The notes under the pieces are model-generated. The model was not told where the DNA came from. It worked only from the letters and a program-made list of their open reading frames with translations, and searched no databases. A DNA stretch of 64,000 nucleotides from Euonymus europaeus (lineage: Eukaryota; Streptophyta; Magnoliopsida; Celastrales; Celastraceae), in assembly GCA_963580455.1 (NCBI GenBank), contig OY756961.1, positions 19,635,001-19,699,000 on the forward strand. The letters are read 5' to 3'. Both the position numbers and the translations under genes were made by a program. Shown here piece by piece: positions 1 to 12,729 of this stretch. Positions within the stretch are counted from its first letter, which is position 1. The number at the start of each line of letters is the position of its first letter.

Positions 1-985
1 ACGAGGCAGCATTCGTTGGGATATTATTTGAACACGTGAAAGTAGGACAATTGTAATGTTTTACATACGTAAAAGAGATGTGGTGCAGATCAATGAAGAG
101 ATGATTGTTGCAAATTGCTCGGATGAGACAAATCAGAGATCAAATAGCTTCACAGATGTACAATGACTACTCAACGACTCATCCATGAATTTAATTTATA
201 AAGCACTTTACTGCATTATGGAAAATGTATGGAATTTATAGAGTATTTGAGGATTTTATATGTTACCATATATGTATGCATACATTATAGACCATTTCTT
301 CCAATATCTAGTCATTTTCATGACATTTTTTTAACTCCTCTTTAACCATCACATCTTTTAAAGTTCTAAAATATAGTTAAATAATGTCCAATTTGTAAAC
401 TTTTTCAAATACATAATACAAATTCATAAAATAAATTATCGTAAAACTATTGCTCAAAAATTTCAAACCAAATGCGTTTTTCATTTTTCATTTTGAAAAA
501 CAATTTTTTAGACTAACCAAACCAAGCGTATTTTCAAAAATCTTAAAACAGACTCTCCTAATAGAAAACTAAAAATGTCTTTAAAAACTCAAAACTCAAA
601 ACTGAAAGACAAATCAAAATCTCTCTAATTTCCCTATTTTTATTGACCTCTTTTCCACAAAAAAGTTTAGCCTTGAGAATTGTGGCCAAATAGATTTCTC
701 CAATGTTAAACCATGTCCCCTTATAAATTTAGTATATGACAAATAAGAAGTTACGTCGATGTTGCTGGGTGTGGCCTTTGGTGCATAGATTGTGCCGGAT
801 AGCATCATCAAGCAACCACATCTCTGATGGCAAGTAAGATTAGTGTGTACCGTTACTACTTTCATCATTCTTTCATTAGCACATATCATCAAAAATTTCG
901 TCGATGTAGAGATCAGTGCCTTAAATTAAGTGGTCGCATCATATGCTAGTAGAAATTCGAGACAAAAACATATGCCGGTTATTTT
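1..985. other. AT-rich intergenic DNA, no gene seen
   Basis: No reading frame here has recognisable homology or codon structure. Around 470-600 there are A/T homopolymer-rich stretches similar in style to those at 61.4-61.9 kb, which may be decayed MITE sequence. Confidence 0.6.
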
Positions 986-2347
986 TGTTGGTTGCTAAAA
1001 TAAATTTTAAAATATTCGGAAGTTTTTTATGGATAATTACTAGCATAGGTACAAATTGAAATTTTACTTGGAAGTCAAACAACCTTAGTATGCTACACGC
1101 CTATCATGTGTGATATCTTAGATCCAATTATTTTTGTATTTAATCCTATCATTTTTTTCAGTGTTAATTGCGTACAAAATTGTTCTTAGATCTAAACATA
1201 CATTCATGACATGAAAAACGTTAGAAATATTTTTACTGACCTCTTTACTATTGAGATCTAACGTGTTATCCTTCTTGATCACGAACAGATCTTGGATATA
1301 CAAACAGGCGGAACTTATCGTTTATTTCATCTCAACGAACATATCTCGATCTTCCAATTAATTAAATAACGAACGGATCATGAGCCATTAATTGAGAGAA
1401 CAAAGAACATATCATCAAGAACGGCCTACCTCGTTTCCTAAGATTCTCTTTAATCTCCTTACAAATGAGGAAAATAAAAATATTGATTGGTGATGAACCA
1501 AAATATATCACACATCCAGTTTCTTAGTAAGAAAAACACACGACAATAATCTATCTCCAATATCATAAGAACCTTTTTCCTTAATGCCCTCATCATTTAA
1601 TTTCCAAAAAACTTTGTTTTTGCCGTGCAACATTATATGAGCCAATGAGGCGTATTCATATGGCTAAATAAAGAGTCTCCTATTTGGATTTGAATTACCA
1701 ATTCAACAGTTAATCAAAGACCCAAAAAAAAAAAAAAATCCCAAAAAGTTGCCTTGTAATCGGCGCCACACTTTCTTTCATCAACGGGCAGCTTGTGCTT
1801 TGGGCCTAGCTCGGCCCAAAATGACATCTAAGGATTCAATCCAATCTTGTTAGTTTGGTCCAAGAATTCAAGGCCCAAACATTATTTTGATCATTGATCC
1901 ATTCTTATCATATTTTCAATTATATAAAATATTTATTTTACAATATAAATTGAAATTTCTAGATTTAATTATTTTTCTATTAATACACTAACAAGAATTT
2001 TGTATAACATCACAAAAATAATTTTATCTTAGGTTTATTCATGGAGAACCGAAACCCAATAAAATTATATCTATTGGAAATACAAAGTATATTCTTGTTA
2101 ATTTCTCTATAATCGTTTTGATATGGTATATCAATCTAATGTTCATATGACACTATCAAGACTTCAGATGCACTCCCAAATATGTATGATTCTTACAATG
2201 AAACTTTTCCATAATTAGAAACCTGTCCCTAATCTGTGGGAAATATATTTGCATATCCTCCATACAACACCTGGTAAGTTGGAGTGAATTTATTCGTAAT
2301 ATCAAGCACTTCAAAATTCATATTTCCTCTAAAGTCAATCCTCTAAT
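986..2347 (-). repeat. Truncated copy of the long LTR found at 42424-44685
   Basis: The segment starts with TGTTGG and stays alignable, with small indels, to 42424 through about 43960. Shared blocks include the GCATAGGTACAAAT motif, the ACACGCCTATCA motif, the AGATCTAAACATACA motif and the two-step GATCACGAAC stretch. Similarity fades near 2340, so about 700 bp of the unit are missing. By comparison with the complete copy, the element reads on the minus strand and this is its 3' portion. No internal retroelement coding follows on either side. Confidence 0.75.
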
Positions 2348-2960
2348 TTTTAATATCGATCAGAAAATAAATAATTTTTTTGTGTTTTTCTTTAGAAATC
2401 TGCATTGGTATAAGAGGGATTTGTGTGTAGACGAATTGTAAGAAAATGTCATCTCTTGACTCATAAGAAATTCATGTGGTCTACTACAAAGATCATATGT
2501 ATCTCATAATAGGCCAACGAACCGACTATATCAATAATGATGCACAACTTTCAAGAGCGGGAGCTCTCCTTCTTCCTCCTCTTGAAACACTGCACTTTTA
2601 TTCTCTCATCTTTTCACACCTCGCACTCATTTTTTCACACCTCGTATTTGTTTCACAATTGTAAAATGAGTATCAAAAAATCAAATATTCATGCATTAAC
2701 AAGGACAATATGGTGAGAGAACTTAGGAATAGAGACCCTCACTAGGCGCCACCACCACTGCCACTACTTCCGTCCCTATTACACCTAGGTCAAACATCTC
2801 GCCCTTGCACCTCAACCCACAACTTCCCTGACCCACCCCCAAGCCAGACTACCTCGTTCAAAACCATCTATCATAACTCAACCTCCAACCCATAACTTCC
2901 CTCTCAAATCCCAAACAATCTCTAACCCAACATCCACACCAAGCCTAAACCAAGACAGTT
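2348..2960. other. Intergenic, no gene seen
   Basis: The stretch holds short unconserved frames only. The C-rich, proline-coding part after about 2740 leads in frame into the LINE ORF1 and may be the 5' region of that element. Confidence 0.4.
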
Positions 2961-2970
2961 TCAAAATATA

Positions 2971-4375
2971 CTTTGAGAACTTTCCGAAAAGGGTCGATGC
3001 TACAATAGCACGACGAGTTTTTAGCAAATATGGCATGTTTCAGGATGTTTTCATTTCAAAAAAATTGAACAAAAAAGATCGTCGCTTTGGGTTCATTCAG
3101 TTTCAAGGAAGTAAAGACCATGATATTATGGAAGCTCTTAATGGCATATGGTTTGGGAGCTACAAAATTAGGGAAAATTACACCAAGTTTGAGAAGCCAC
3201 AGATTAGTAAGCTAATGACAAATACTACCCCTAAACAAAGAAGAACCTTCAAACGTCAGATGGTGGACCATAGGCCATATGTTGCGGTCCTTACAGGTGA
3301 TGGGCCAAAACGCATAAATGCAACTAGACTTCCACTTGAAGGGAGATCGGTGACTCACAAGGTCATAGTTGAACCAAAGGATGAGGATAGAAGTTGGCTG
3401 GGAAGATCGGCTGTAGGGTATGTGCACCAGTTGGACTGCTTATTAAATATTGCTGAAACAATTAAGTCAGATCTGGTAACTATAGAAGCTAGGCCTATGA
3501 GGTGGCATCAAGTGTTACTAACTTTTGAGGACAAGGAGGCCATGGGCAGGACTCTGCAAGATGGAGATTAGTTGGGGGAATGGTTCAGACTAGTAAAGCC
3601 ATGCACTTCAAATGTAACATGCACTCAGCTCTTCACTTGGTTATGAATTATCGGAGTACAATTCCACGGATGGAACTATGATGCTTTCATCGAAATGAGT
3701 GGTGTGTGGGGTGAATATGTTACCACCAGTGAATAAACAATTCTTAAACATCGATTTGACGTTGGGAGGGTCCTTATCTCAACTACAGTAAAGGAATACA
3801 TTGTTGGCTCTGACTAGCTCCAAATTGGAGATGAAATATTAACAATCCAAGTTTCTAAGGAACCCAGTCAATTACTATTCAGCAAGCCAACCTTTGTCTC
3901 TTTGATTATTTCGATGGTAGAAAAAGACACCGGAAATATGCAAAAAGGAAACCTGACCAGTGTTGAAAATGTCGCCATTGGTGACTCTCCGGCTAATCGG
4001 AATTTTTTGGAGGGACCAAGCAATAAGGCAATTCAATTTTCAAACTCCCCAACGTTGGAGGTGTCAGAGGCTACTGGGGTGTCAGAGGCAGGAATTAGGT
4101 GGGAGATACTTGGAGAGGTAGAAATGGTAGCTCAGTCCTTTCATGGTCAGGACGTAGTACATGAATTACACAAAAAAGGGAAGCTAGTATTGCACTATGC
4201 ACAGGAATCACAAGATTATGAAGGAGTTCTGAGGGAACAAAATTGTGTTGTAAACATGGTCCAAAATTCAAGCCCAATTCTAAGTTTGAAAGCGCGTGGC
4301 CCAATTGAGCTCCCTGAGGTTTTGGGCCTACAAAAGGCCAAGGAAGTCCTTAATAAAATTGGAGGCTCATCGTAG
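2971..4375 (+). pseudogene. LINE ORF1 (RNA-binding RRM protein), broken
   Basis: The frame starting before 2971 reads an RRM fold. The RNP-2-like IYFENF is followed by the RNP-1-like RRFGFIQF, about residues 25-35 after the methionine at 3035. The same frame continues past four in-frame stops (3569-3571, near 3645, near 3736 and near 3818). It then reads the strand-rich segment with FDVGRVLIST typical of plant LINE ORF1 and a poorly conserved tail to 4375. In the family this protein binds element RNA before target-primed reverse transcription. The stops make it non-functional. The true start is unclear because the frame is open well upstream of 3035. Confidence 0.7.
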
Positions 4376-4855
4376 TCCAGCTCCAAGGAAGGTGAGTCAA
4401 CCTCCGAAGTATCTAAACCATCTGGTTTTGAACATATTTCTCCACCTAGTAAAAGAAGAAAAGGGAAAGGGAAAAAATATATGCTGAGGAATTTCTTCAA
4501 GCACATACTGATAGATCAGTGCAGAAGAGTGGCAGCGGAAGAAAGACGCAAGAAGAAATCAAGGAGATCAAATAGTAATGTTTCAAACTATAGTGGTTTG
4601 AATTGATTAATTCCATCAGTAGCAAAAGCACAATAGCTTTTTCCTCCAAAAATTATATCTCCGTTGAGGTTGAAGCTACTATAGATGTGTGGAACAAGTT
4701 AGAAATGACAAGCCCTAAGTAGAATGACAGTCAAATTCGTAACAAAATGGAAGCTCTCATATCCCAGGAGTTGATTGAGGTCGAGGCACGATTGGCCAAA
4801 GAATGGAGAAATTGATCAGAATTATTCATTCTGATCTAGGTTATTCATTTTTTTC

Positions 4856-6149
4856 ATGTTAAATTTTCTTTGTTGGAAAGTGAGGGGGCTTGGTAGAGCA
4901 TTAAAACATCGGGTAGTTAGAAGACTTGTGCAGGAGAAAAGATAGATTTGGTGATCATTATTGAGACTAAAATTGAGGAAATTACATACACACATATTAG
5001 GAATTGTTGGTGTACTAGGGCTTTTGAATGGAGTGCTATTAGCTAAGTGGGGACTTCGGGGGGGGGGGGGATGTTGATGATATGGGATCCTGATTTCATG
5101 CAAGTTATGGATGTTACTAAGGGAGATAAATGGATCTCTGTAGAGGCAAATTATTGGGTAATGGGTTTGAGGTCTGTATCACTGCACTATATGGTCCTAA
5201 TAATGTTTTATCTAGGTTAGCTCTATGGGAGGAGCTACATGGCATATATTCACAAAAAGTATCACCATGGCTGGTAATTGGAGATTTCAATGAAATTACT
5301 AGTCCTTTAGATAGACCTGGTGAATCAGATTCAACAAGAGGAATGAAAGCCCTTAAGTCCTTTATTAATAGGGTTGGACTACTAGACATACCATTGTTCG
5401 GAAGATCTTATACCTGGAAAAATGCTCGTAGTCAAAGCATAATAGATAGATGTTTTGTTTCTACTGAGCGACTTGGGGTGTTTCCTAGTTTGAAGTTATG
5501 GGGCCTTCCAAGAGGTGTTTCAGATCACTCACCTCTTTTTCTAGAAGCAAGTAAAACAAATTGGGGATTTAGACCTTTTAAAGCCTTTGGCTGTTGGTGG
5601 CAACACCCTTGTTTTCTCACAACTATTGAAGTTTTTTGGTGGGAAATCTCTATTCATTTCACAGATGACATTAACTTCATTCAGAAATTACAGTCGTTAT
5701 CCTCCATGTTGAAGATCTGGAATAAAGAAGTCTTTGGTAATATTGAAATTAAAGTAAAGTCTTTGGAGGCTGCAATAGATGACTGGGACCTTAATGCTGG
5801 ACAAAGAGAATTGGACAGTGAAGAAATTGTCCAAGTTCAGAAGCTAAAAGGAGACTTGTGGAAGGAGTGCAAAAAATTTGAATCATTATGGAAGCAGAAA
5901 TCAAGAGAATTGTGGTTGTCAGAAGGAGATAAGAACACCCAATTTTTTCACTCTAAAGCTTGTGTGCGAGGGAGAATGAACCATATATCCTGTTTAAAGA
6001 AAAATGCCAGGCTTATTACCGTACCAGATAAAATCAAAACAGAGGTTGTAGCTCACTTTCAACACATGTTCAAAAACAAGAATGGGTCGTACATTGAATG
6101 GAAGGGCTGGAACTTCAAATCCATTTCATCTGAAAAGGCAAGGTTCTTG
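4856..6149 (+). pseudogene. LINE ORF2 endonuclease, frameshifted and 3'-truncated
   Basis: From the ATG at 4856 the frame opens with FLCWKVRGLGR, the start of the endonuclease/exonuclease/phosphatase domain, and hits a stop near 4940. After a frameshift it resumes with DLVIIIETKI. A run of 12 G at about 5059-5070 causes another break. From 5130 a 354-codon open stretch carries the rest of the domain, with WLVIGDFNEI (metal-binding and catalytic Asp/Asn), SIIDRCFVS and GVSDHSPL (catalytic Ser-Asp-His). A linker with WLSEGDKNTQFFH follows, typical just upstream of LINE RT. Only the last few dozen codons differ, because they are copia LTR. No RT motif such as FADD remains. Confidence 0.85.
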
Positions 6150-7355
6150 TGTTGCTTAGATTTTAAGCTTGTGTTTGAAAATTTTCAAAAATGACTAAGG
6201 AATGACCAATACGTGTTATTTGGATAATGAATGTGTGATTAGTGTGATAAGTTTGCTCTATTTATATGGAATGTTTTTGTGTTTGTTAAATTATGGTCTT
6301 TATCAGTTTAGTAACATATAAATGTTACATTGTGAAATTGACAAATATAGATTGATATGGAAATAAAAGTTGACGAATTATACATGTGAATGATTCCTAT
6401 ATGAAGTTGCTATATATACTAACTTGTGTTGAAGAATGTTAGAAATCCTTTTTGGATTATCTTTTGAGAGTTTGTAGTAATGGAGTGTGCATCAATATGG
6501 AAAGAGATTAAGAAATGTTCAGAAATTCAATTTTTTCTTCAAGCCTAAAAAGAAAAAGAAAAATGTGAGACATCATTTCTAAACCATATTCATACACATT
6601 TGAATTCTCTCTCTTGAGTTCTATCCTTTTACATAACCCTTTTGCAAGAGAGCTTTGAGAAAAACGTTTTTGAGTGAGCCTACTGCTACATACTGGCTAC
6701 CAAAGAGCCTACCTTGAGCTTTATTAATCACATACACTATACTATTGAGCCACATTTTCTATTTGCTTATTGAGTTGTGAAGGTTGGTTGATTCAGCCAC
6801 AAAATCAACATATTGTATCTTGTACTCATTATCACTCATAGTGGAGGTGTTGGCAAGTCTTTTTGAAGGAGGGTCGTGGATGTACTCAGTTTGAGGAACC
6901 ACATAAAAATCTCGGTGTCACTCTCTATCCTTTACTACTTCCTCCTTTTGATTATTGTTTAAATACAAAACTGTTTCAAAATCATACAAGGGTAAAATTA
7001 AAATAAAATCAGTCTATATAATTAGGGTTTTAGAAACATAAAAGAAATCAAATTTCTATATTTTCCTATATTGTGTTTTATTACTAATCAAGTTATTTGA
7101 GTGTGCAACACTAATTTCACTCTTAGGTGTGTTGGAGAAAACTATAAGGCTTGGCTCTACATTTGGTTATTCTTAAAAGTTGGTATTTGATTGTTGTATG
7201 ATTTTTTGATTTAAAGAGTTGTTTCATTGAATTGTGCATACATTTAAACTTGTCGAACCTTATTGAATATTAATTTGTGGTTTTGTGTGTAACACTTTAA
7301 AATTTGGCATAACCTTAATTCAGCCCCCCTCTTAAGGTTAGAAACGATCCTAACA
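6150..7355 (+). repeat. 5' LTR of a SIRE/Maximus-like Ty1-copia element
   Basis: The left edge is where LINE coding stops (TGTTGCTTAG at 6150, possibly two bases earlier). The right edge is CCTAACA at 7355, immediately before a primer-binding site. The CAGCCCCCCT stretch near the end is typical of this lineage. The motif GTGGATGTACTC with the following GAACCACAT near 6880 also recurs in copia LTRs. No matching 3' LTR was found in the window, so the element is incomplete. Confidence 0.7.
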
Positions 7356-7357
7356 AG

Positions 7358-7369
7358 TGGTATCAGCGC
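7358..7369 (+). other. Copia primer-binding site
   Basis: TGGTATCAGCGC is complementary, apart from one base, to the 3' end of initiator methionine tRNA (usual form TGGTATCAGAGC). It lies 2 bp after the LTR and 69 bp before the gag start. Confidence 0.8.
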
Positions 7370-7437
7370 AAGGTTAGGGCACTTAAGAAGTAATTTTTCT
7401 TGTGCTTATTTGATTTTTTTTTTACTGTTCCATTGAA

Positions 7438-9324
7438 ATGGCATCTAGAGGTCAAGAGGGTCAATCTAGTGCTAGACCTCCATTCTTTGATGGAGAGGAT
7501 TACACACATTGGAAAATGTTAATGAGATTGCATTTTATATCTTTAGATGTTGATTTATGGAGTATAGTAGAAGATGGCCCCTATGTTCCTAAAGAAAGCA
7601 TAAAAGTTGATGGAGTTGATAAGCTTGTGTCCAAATCTAAAGACAAATGGAACGAAAATGATAAGAAATAAATTTCACTAAAGGCTAGGTCTATGTCCAT
7701 CTTGTATAATGCATTAAACAAAGTCGATGCTAAATTAATCAATAATTGCACTACGGCTAAAGATATGTGGGAGAAGTTAGAAATGAAACACGAGGGCACC
7801 AACCAAGTAAAAGAATCAAAAATTAACATGCTCATGCATTCCTATGAATTATTTTTTATGCTACCTAATGAGTCCATAGGGGAAATTGATATTAGGTTAT
7901 TTAACATTCTTAATTCTCTTAAAAGTCTAGGTAAGGTATTCTCAAACAAGGAGAAGGCACAAAAGTATCTTAGGAGCCTACCCCCTTCTTGGGACCCAAA
8001 GGTGACAGCCATCCAAGAAGCCAAGGACTTGGATGTTTTGAAGCTAGACGAGCTTGTTGGGTCATTCATGGTTTATGAAACCAACTTGAAGACTAGAGTT
8101 ATGCAAGAGGAGAAGAAACAAATTGTTCTACCTACTAAGGTCGAGTATGACAGACAAGATGGAGAATATGAATTTGATAGTGATGAGGAGATAGCATTCA
8201 TGACAAGAAAGTTCAAGAGATTTCTCATTCGAAAGAAAAGGCAAGCTGGTAGTGCCCCATTCAACCAAAAGAAAATCGAGAAGGGCAAGGCAACAAATTT
8301 TGAGAAAGAAGAGATGAAGTGCTTTGAATGTGGCAAGAAGGGCCATTTCAGAATTGAATGTTTCTTCAAAACTAAAGACAAGAACAAGAAACAATCAAGG
8401 AGAGCATTCAAGGCTGCTTGGAGCAACTCAAATGACTCCTCAAATGAAGATGAGGATGAGATGGCAGCAGCTTGTCTTATGGAAAATGATGGTGAAAATG
8501 AGGCACACTCTTCCCTTACTAATGAATTTATAAGTGATGATGATGAGTTAGTTGAGTTGATGCATAAAATGCATGAAAAGAATAAGAAATTGGGCAAAGA
8601 CAAGAAGGCACTGAAAGAAAGAAATAATGCTCTTGAGAATGTGATTAATAAGTTGAATGAAAAACTAGAAAGTATTGAAAATGAGTCTAGTACATGTAAG
8701 TCTAATTGTGAGCATGTTCTTGAAGTAGATAAATTGAAACATGAACCTGATTGCATGCAAGAGAAGTATGATGACTTAGTTTTTGTTACTAAAGTTGAAA
8801 AAGAAGTATGTGAGTCTCATGATGATTCTATAATGAAAAATGAACTTGATATGCTTAAGTTAAAATATGATGACTTGGAGAAATCATTTTCCAAGTTTTG
8901 TATGCGTTCGGACCAACTTGACATGATTTTATCTACTTTGAGACAATCACTAGATAAATCCGGTTTAGGGTATGATGAAAATGTTCCATGTAAACAAATT
9001 GATATGCATGTCTTAAATTCTATTTTTGTATCTAAAGGTGTGCGAAATGCAGATTTGAAAAATAAAGAGAAGTGTGAATTCTCACCTCCTAACTATGCTA
9101 AGTTGAATGATTTGCATGCTCCTTCTACCTCTAATGTTCATACTATAAAGTGTAGGACTTATCCTACTTGGAGAGAATCATATTATTTGAAAAATAGAAG
9201 AAGACATATTGCTGGAAAAGCACAGCCATTTAAGAAGTGTAACCAGTCAAGATCACCAACTCCTAGATACGAGCACATGAAGTCGAAATTATACCATTCC
9301 CATAATCAAGATAAACATTTTTAA
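7438..9324 (+). pseudogene. Ty1-copia gag (SIRE/Maximus type), one internal stop
   Basis: One frame runs from the ATG at 7438 to 9324, broken by a single TAA at 7669-7671. The N-terminus (RPPFFDGEDYTHWK) and the region to about residue 230 match the copia capsid (UBN2/DUF4219 type). A CCHC zinc knuckle, CFECGKKGHFRIEC, sits at about 8321-8362. It is followed by an acidic segment and a long Lys/Glu-rich coiled coil, which is characteristic of the SIRE lineage. Protease, integrase and reverse transcriptase should follow in frame but do not. Sequence after 9324 is unrelated, so pol has been deleted. The near-intact frame suggests a fairly recent insertion. Confidence 0.88.
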
Positions 9325-9789
9325 TCATGTGCTACAACCGTACCGATGGCTTTCCAAATTCCATGTAGGTTGTGAACTAAAACTTATATTCCACAAGAAC
9401 TAATGATATAATCTTCCGTGTGTAAGCTGAACTCTATACACCAGATCATTTACTATATGAATAATCAGAAATATGCTCATGAAATTATATTATATAAATT
9501 CTCATTGAAAAATAATAATAAAGACTATCAATACAGTGTTGCATGCCTTTTAGTATATATTTCTTATAATTTATATGTTGGCATGTCTTTGTAGTCGCTA
9601 CAGGACACAAAATTATACATTTATTGGCATATAAGAAGAGTGCATATGTCATACGATTGTCGAGCATATGGATTACATGTATTATTAGATAAAAAAATAT
9701 GTGGCACCCTGATGTTCATGAGTTCTTCATTGGCAACTAATCTAGATTTTGTTTGATGATTTACCAGATGAATGAGATCTACTTCTCCA
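9325..9789. other. No gene seen
   Basis: AT-rich sequence after the break in the copia element. No pol sequence was recognised in any frame. Confidence 0.5.
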
Positions 9790-10470
9790 AGTCTTAGAGC
9801 GAAGGTTGAGCACTTTGGACTTTAATACTCTCATTGAAATTTGATGACGTCAAAAAAGGGACCGACCCAGATGACGTATCAGGAGGTCAGACTAGCTGGT
9901 AGGATGTGGATGAACTGCCTGCACAATAAGCAAACGTAAGCTAGAAGGCCCACCAGAGGTTGTCCTCTGATGTAAGAACTCTGATGCTCAAGTCAGTTTG
10001 TAATCAAAAGCAAGGGAAGCTCGGTTGTTCTGAGCTCTCTATAAGCTTTAGTGTGAAAATTGTGCTTAAATAGTTTCATACCTGACTCTGAGGGCCTTAT
10101 ATAGGAGTAGGAGAGTCCGAATTTGAATAGGATTAGGACTATCCCTTCTTTTCATCTGCATCGTTGATCTTTGGAGTACTGAAGTTTGAGCCTCAATCGA
10201 ACCCTTCTCTTAGTAGGAATTGGAATCCTCTTCCATGTTATTCTCCTAATCATGGTAGGAAGCCGTGCAATATCAAGCAACTCCTTGGTAGGCCGAGGAG
10301 GTATGCATAGCCTGGGATGGTTACTACCGATGTGACCTCCTCAGTAAGGCAAGGTGACCTCTTAGGCATAAGGCTTCTTCCATGGACCGGTCCAACATAC
10401 TTATTGAGGTGACACTTGTTCTAATCTTATTGGTGGGGTCATTTTGGTAATATCAACATTCTACTTTAGA
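9790..10470. repeat. LTR-like, moderately GC-rich repeat remnant
   Basis: Base composition differs from the AT-rich flanks. The text (GATGCTCAAGTCAGT, a TTATATAGGAG TATA-like box, many short direct repeats) resembles plant LTR sequence. No terminal repeats, primer site or coding were found, so the family is not fixed. Confidence 0.35.
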
Positions 10471-10736
10471 GGGAAAATCAGTTAAAGGTTATGAGTATTT
10501 GCAAGATTAGACAAAGCGCAAGGTGTTTGGAACCTAGTGCTCGGCATGTGATCAATATAATTTTATTTTATCATTGTACATATTCCTAGTTGTATTTCTT
10601 ATGAATGTAAATACTGGATATTTTCATTTATGGCATATTTGTTTATATAATTTTATTTAATTACATTAATGTGTATGAATGGAAATACTGTTAAAGATAC
10701 CACCATAAAAAACAATGATACTTAGACGGCTTATGA

Positions 10737-11099
10737 TCAGGACCAGGATCTCAATTCATCACCAAAAATAAGACAATCAAAATCAAATTTTGAATCATCA
10801 AAAGAACTTGATCTACCACCACCTCTATGATCAAAAGCAATAGGACCTAAACGATCAAGTGTAATGGCATGGTGGAACACAAAGACATTCACAATACCGT
10901 TCATGTACCCTATGATGTCTATCTTCATATAATCATCCATTGCCCTTACATTAAACAACCTAGGAGTGAAAAAATAAAGAATTATCCACATACTTGATGC
11001 ATAGAACATCAGGGACGATAGAGAATTGAAAATTTGTTTTTCCATAAAAACAATTCTCAAAACGTTTCCATGAAGTTGTGTTATATGATTGTTAAACAC
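10737..11099 (-). CDS. Unrecognised 120-codon open frame
   Basis: An open stretch of about 120 codons on the minus strand begins at a GTG rather than ATG and ends at 10737. Its N-terminal half is hydrophobic and its C-terminal half is Asp/Ser/Gly-rich. I recognise no domain, and no splice-compatible neighbour was found. It could be an exon remnant or chance. Confidence 0.15.
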   Translation of the reverse strand: MFNNHITQLHGNVLRIVFMEKQIFNSLSSLMFYASSMWIILYFFTPRLFNVRAMDDYMKIDIIGYMNGIVNVFVFHHAITLDRLGPIAFDHRGGGRSSSFDDSKFDFDCLIFGDELRSWS

Positions 11100-11721
11100 T
11101 TTGAGTGTTTATATCATCCAATAGGATATCTTCCTTTCCTCTTTTTCAAGTTGGTTGTGCATTCTGGTGATTTTTTTGATAATGAATCTGCGTCATATGT
11201 TGGTGGATCCATCTCTGTTCTTAGCAACATCGATACAACCTTTTGATCCAAAATGGCTATAGAAAACTTATGAAAGAGTATATTGTTTTGGCAACATGTC
11301 CATAAGTAAGATTGTTGAAAAGATAACGTTTAATCTGATAAAGAAAATTGGTCATTTCACATTAAACAAAGCCATGAAATAAACTCATTTCATTATGGCA
11401 GTGGCTCAAGATATACAAATTCCAATCGAATCAATAAATGAAAAAGGATGAAAATTAGTTATGACTGATACAATGATTGAATAGCGTGTGTTCTCAATGA
11501 AAGAAGTGATACACAATTCTCATAGAAGTACTGATAAACAATTGAAATTGTCTGACTTGGAAACATAAAAAGTAGAGGCAGATGGACGTATCTAGACCAA
11601 GACTGCAAGAGGAGTATGGAACCCTAGCCACAAACATATAGTTATATGTGATGATTCGTTTGGAAAACAAAATAAAAATATCAAATGGGTCAAGCCCAAA
11701 ATGGCTCACCAAACTAAATAC

Positions 11722-12721
11722 TAGGGCTGCACACGGTACCGAGTTTTTTACCCGACCCGGTAACCCAGACAGACCCGATCCCTATTGGGTATGCTCGACC
11801 CAGATCGATAATAAACAGGAATGATCCGGCCCAAACTCGGAATTATCAAACTGGGTAGCGAGTATGCATTTTCATAATTTTCTGACTATCGGGTCACCCA
11901 ATAACCCGGTTAATTATTTTTCCCTAAAAAAGACCTGCTACCCACTTTCAGTCCAGTTACTCAACTTTTAGTCCAGCCCATTTTGTAGGGTTTTCATCGG
12001 TGCCGCACACCACCATAAGCTGCTCTCAGTCCGCCGGTCCTCCGTCACACTTTCCCATGCCGCAGTTGCACAATACGTGTTCCAATAAAGGAAATTAGCA
12101 CATGAAACACAACCGCAAACCCATGACACTTGACCTAGTATCTAGTAAATTTTTGTTTGGCTGTCAAGGGAGGAGAAAAAAGGGAATGTAGAAAGTCAAA
12201 TAAAAGAAAAACTTGGATTTAACCAAAATGAAACCAATCATAAGTTCGAGCAATGAAGGAATAATGTTACCTAACCAACAAAGGTACATGAACAATGAAG
12301 TAGAATAGATGGATCAGATCTACTTTATGAGCATTCCTTTGAACGCAATGAGAAGATCTAGGGTAGAAAGTAGCTCGCCCATAGCTCAAAGAAAGTCTCA
12401 TCCCGATTTGGGGTTGGATTGAGAAGGAGAGTCTCGCCGATTGTTAACAAAGAGGCATGAAAGGAAGAGAGAGAGAGATGGAGTTTTGGGCATAGGAAGA
12501 AAGTTTGTAGGTGAGATGAGGTGACCGTTTAAAGGTGGGAATGAGAGTAAAATTAATTTTTTTTTGTAATAGAGTTAACCGGTAACTCGATAGGCCAGAA
12601 CCTGATAACCCGAAATTTTAATATCGGGCTATCGGACCGGGTTTAACCACTCCAAAAAGTCACCGAGTCAAATTAAACCCAACCCGATTTACAAATAGGC
12701 CAAACCCAAAAGGCCATGACA
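11722..12721. mobile_element. Candidate non-autonomous hAT-like element
   Basis: The left end begins TAGGGCTGCACAC, resembling hAT termini. Both ends are rich in ACCCG/CGGGT motifs in opposite orientation (11740-11910 and 12580-12700). Flanking octamers CTAAATAC (11714-11721) and CCAAATAC (12722-12729) differ at one base, as expected of an old 8-bp target duplication. The right terminus does not show a clean CCCTA, so the boundary is tentative. No transposase was seen. Confidence 0.4.
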
Positions 12722-12729
12722 CCAAATAC

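Larger units (their letters stand above)
2961..6149 (+). mobile_element. L1-type plant LINE, cut off in the reverse-transcriptase region
   Basis: A decayed non-LTR retrotransposon with the order RRM-type ORF1 then apurinic endonuclease, ending just as reverse transcriptase would begin. The endonuclease frame reads as LINE sequence to about 6147 and is then replaced by a copia LTR. LINEs are usually 5'-truncated, so loss of the 3' half here is explained by that later insertion together with loss of everything downstream. The poly-A end and the RT and RNase H domains are not found in this orientation elsewhere in the window. Confidence 0.8.

Noticed and set aside
5059..5070. Run of 12 G in the LINE endonuclease
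   Set aside because: Could look like a programmed frameshift site, but it sits in a dead element with other breaks. Slippage or a sequencing length error is more likely.
8073..8756. Long minus-strand open frame opposite the copia gag
   Set aside because: Shadow of the Lys/Glu-rich gag coiled coil; the plus strand carries the zinc knuckle and capsid.
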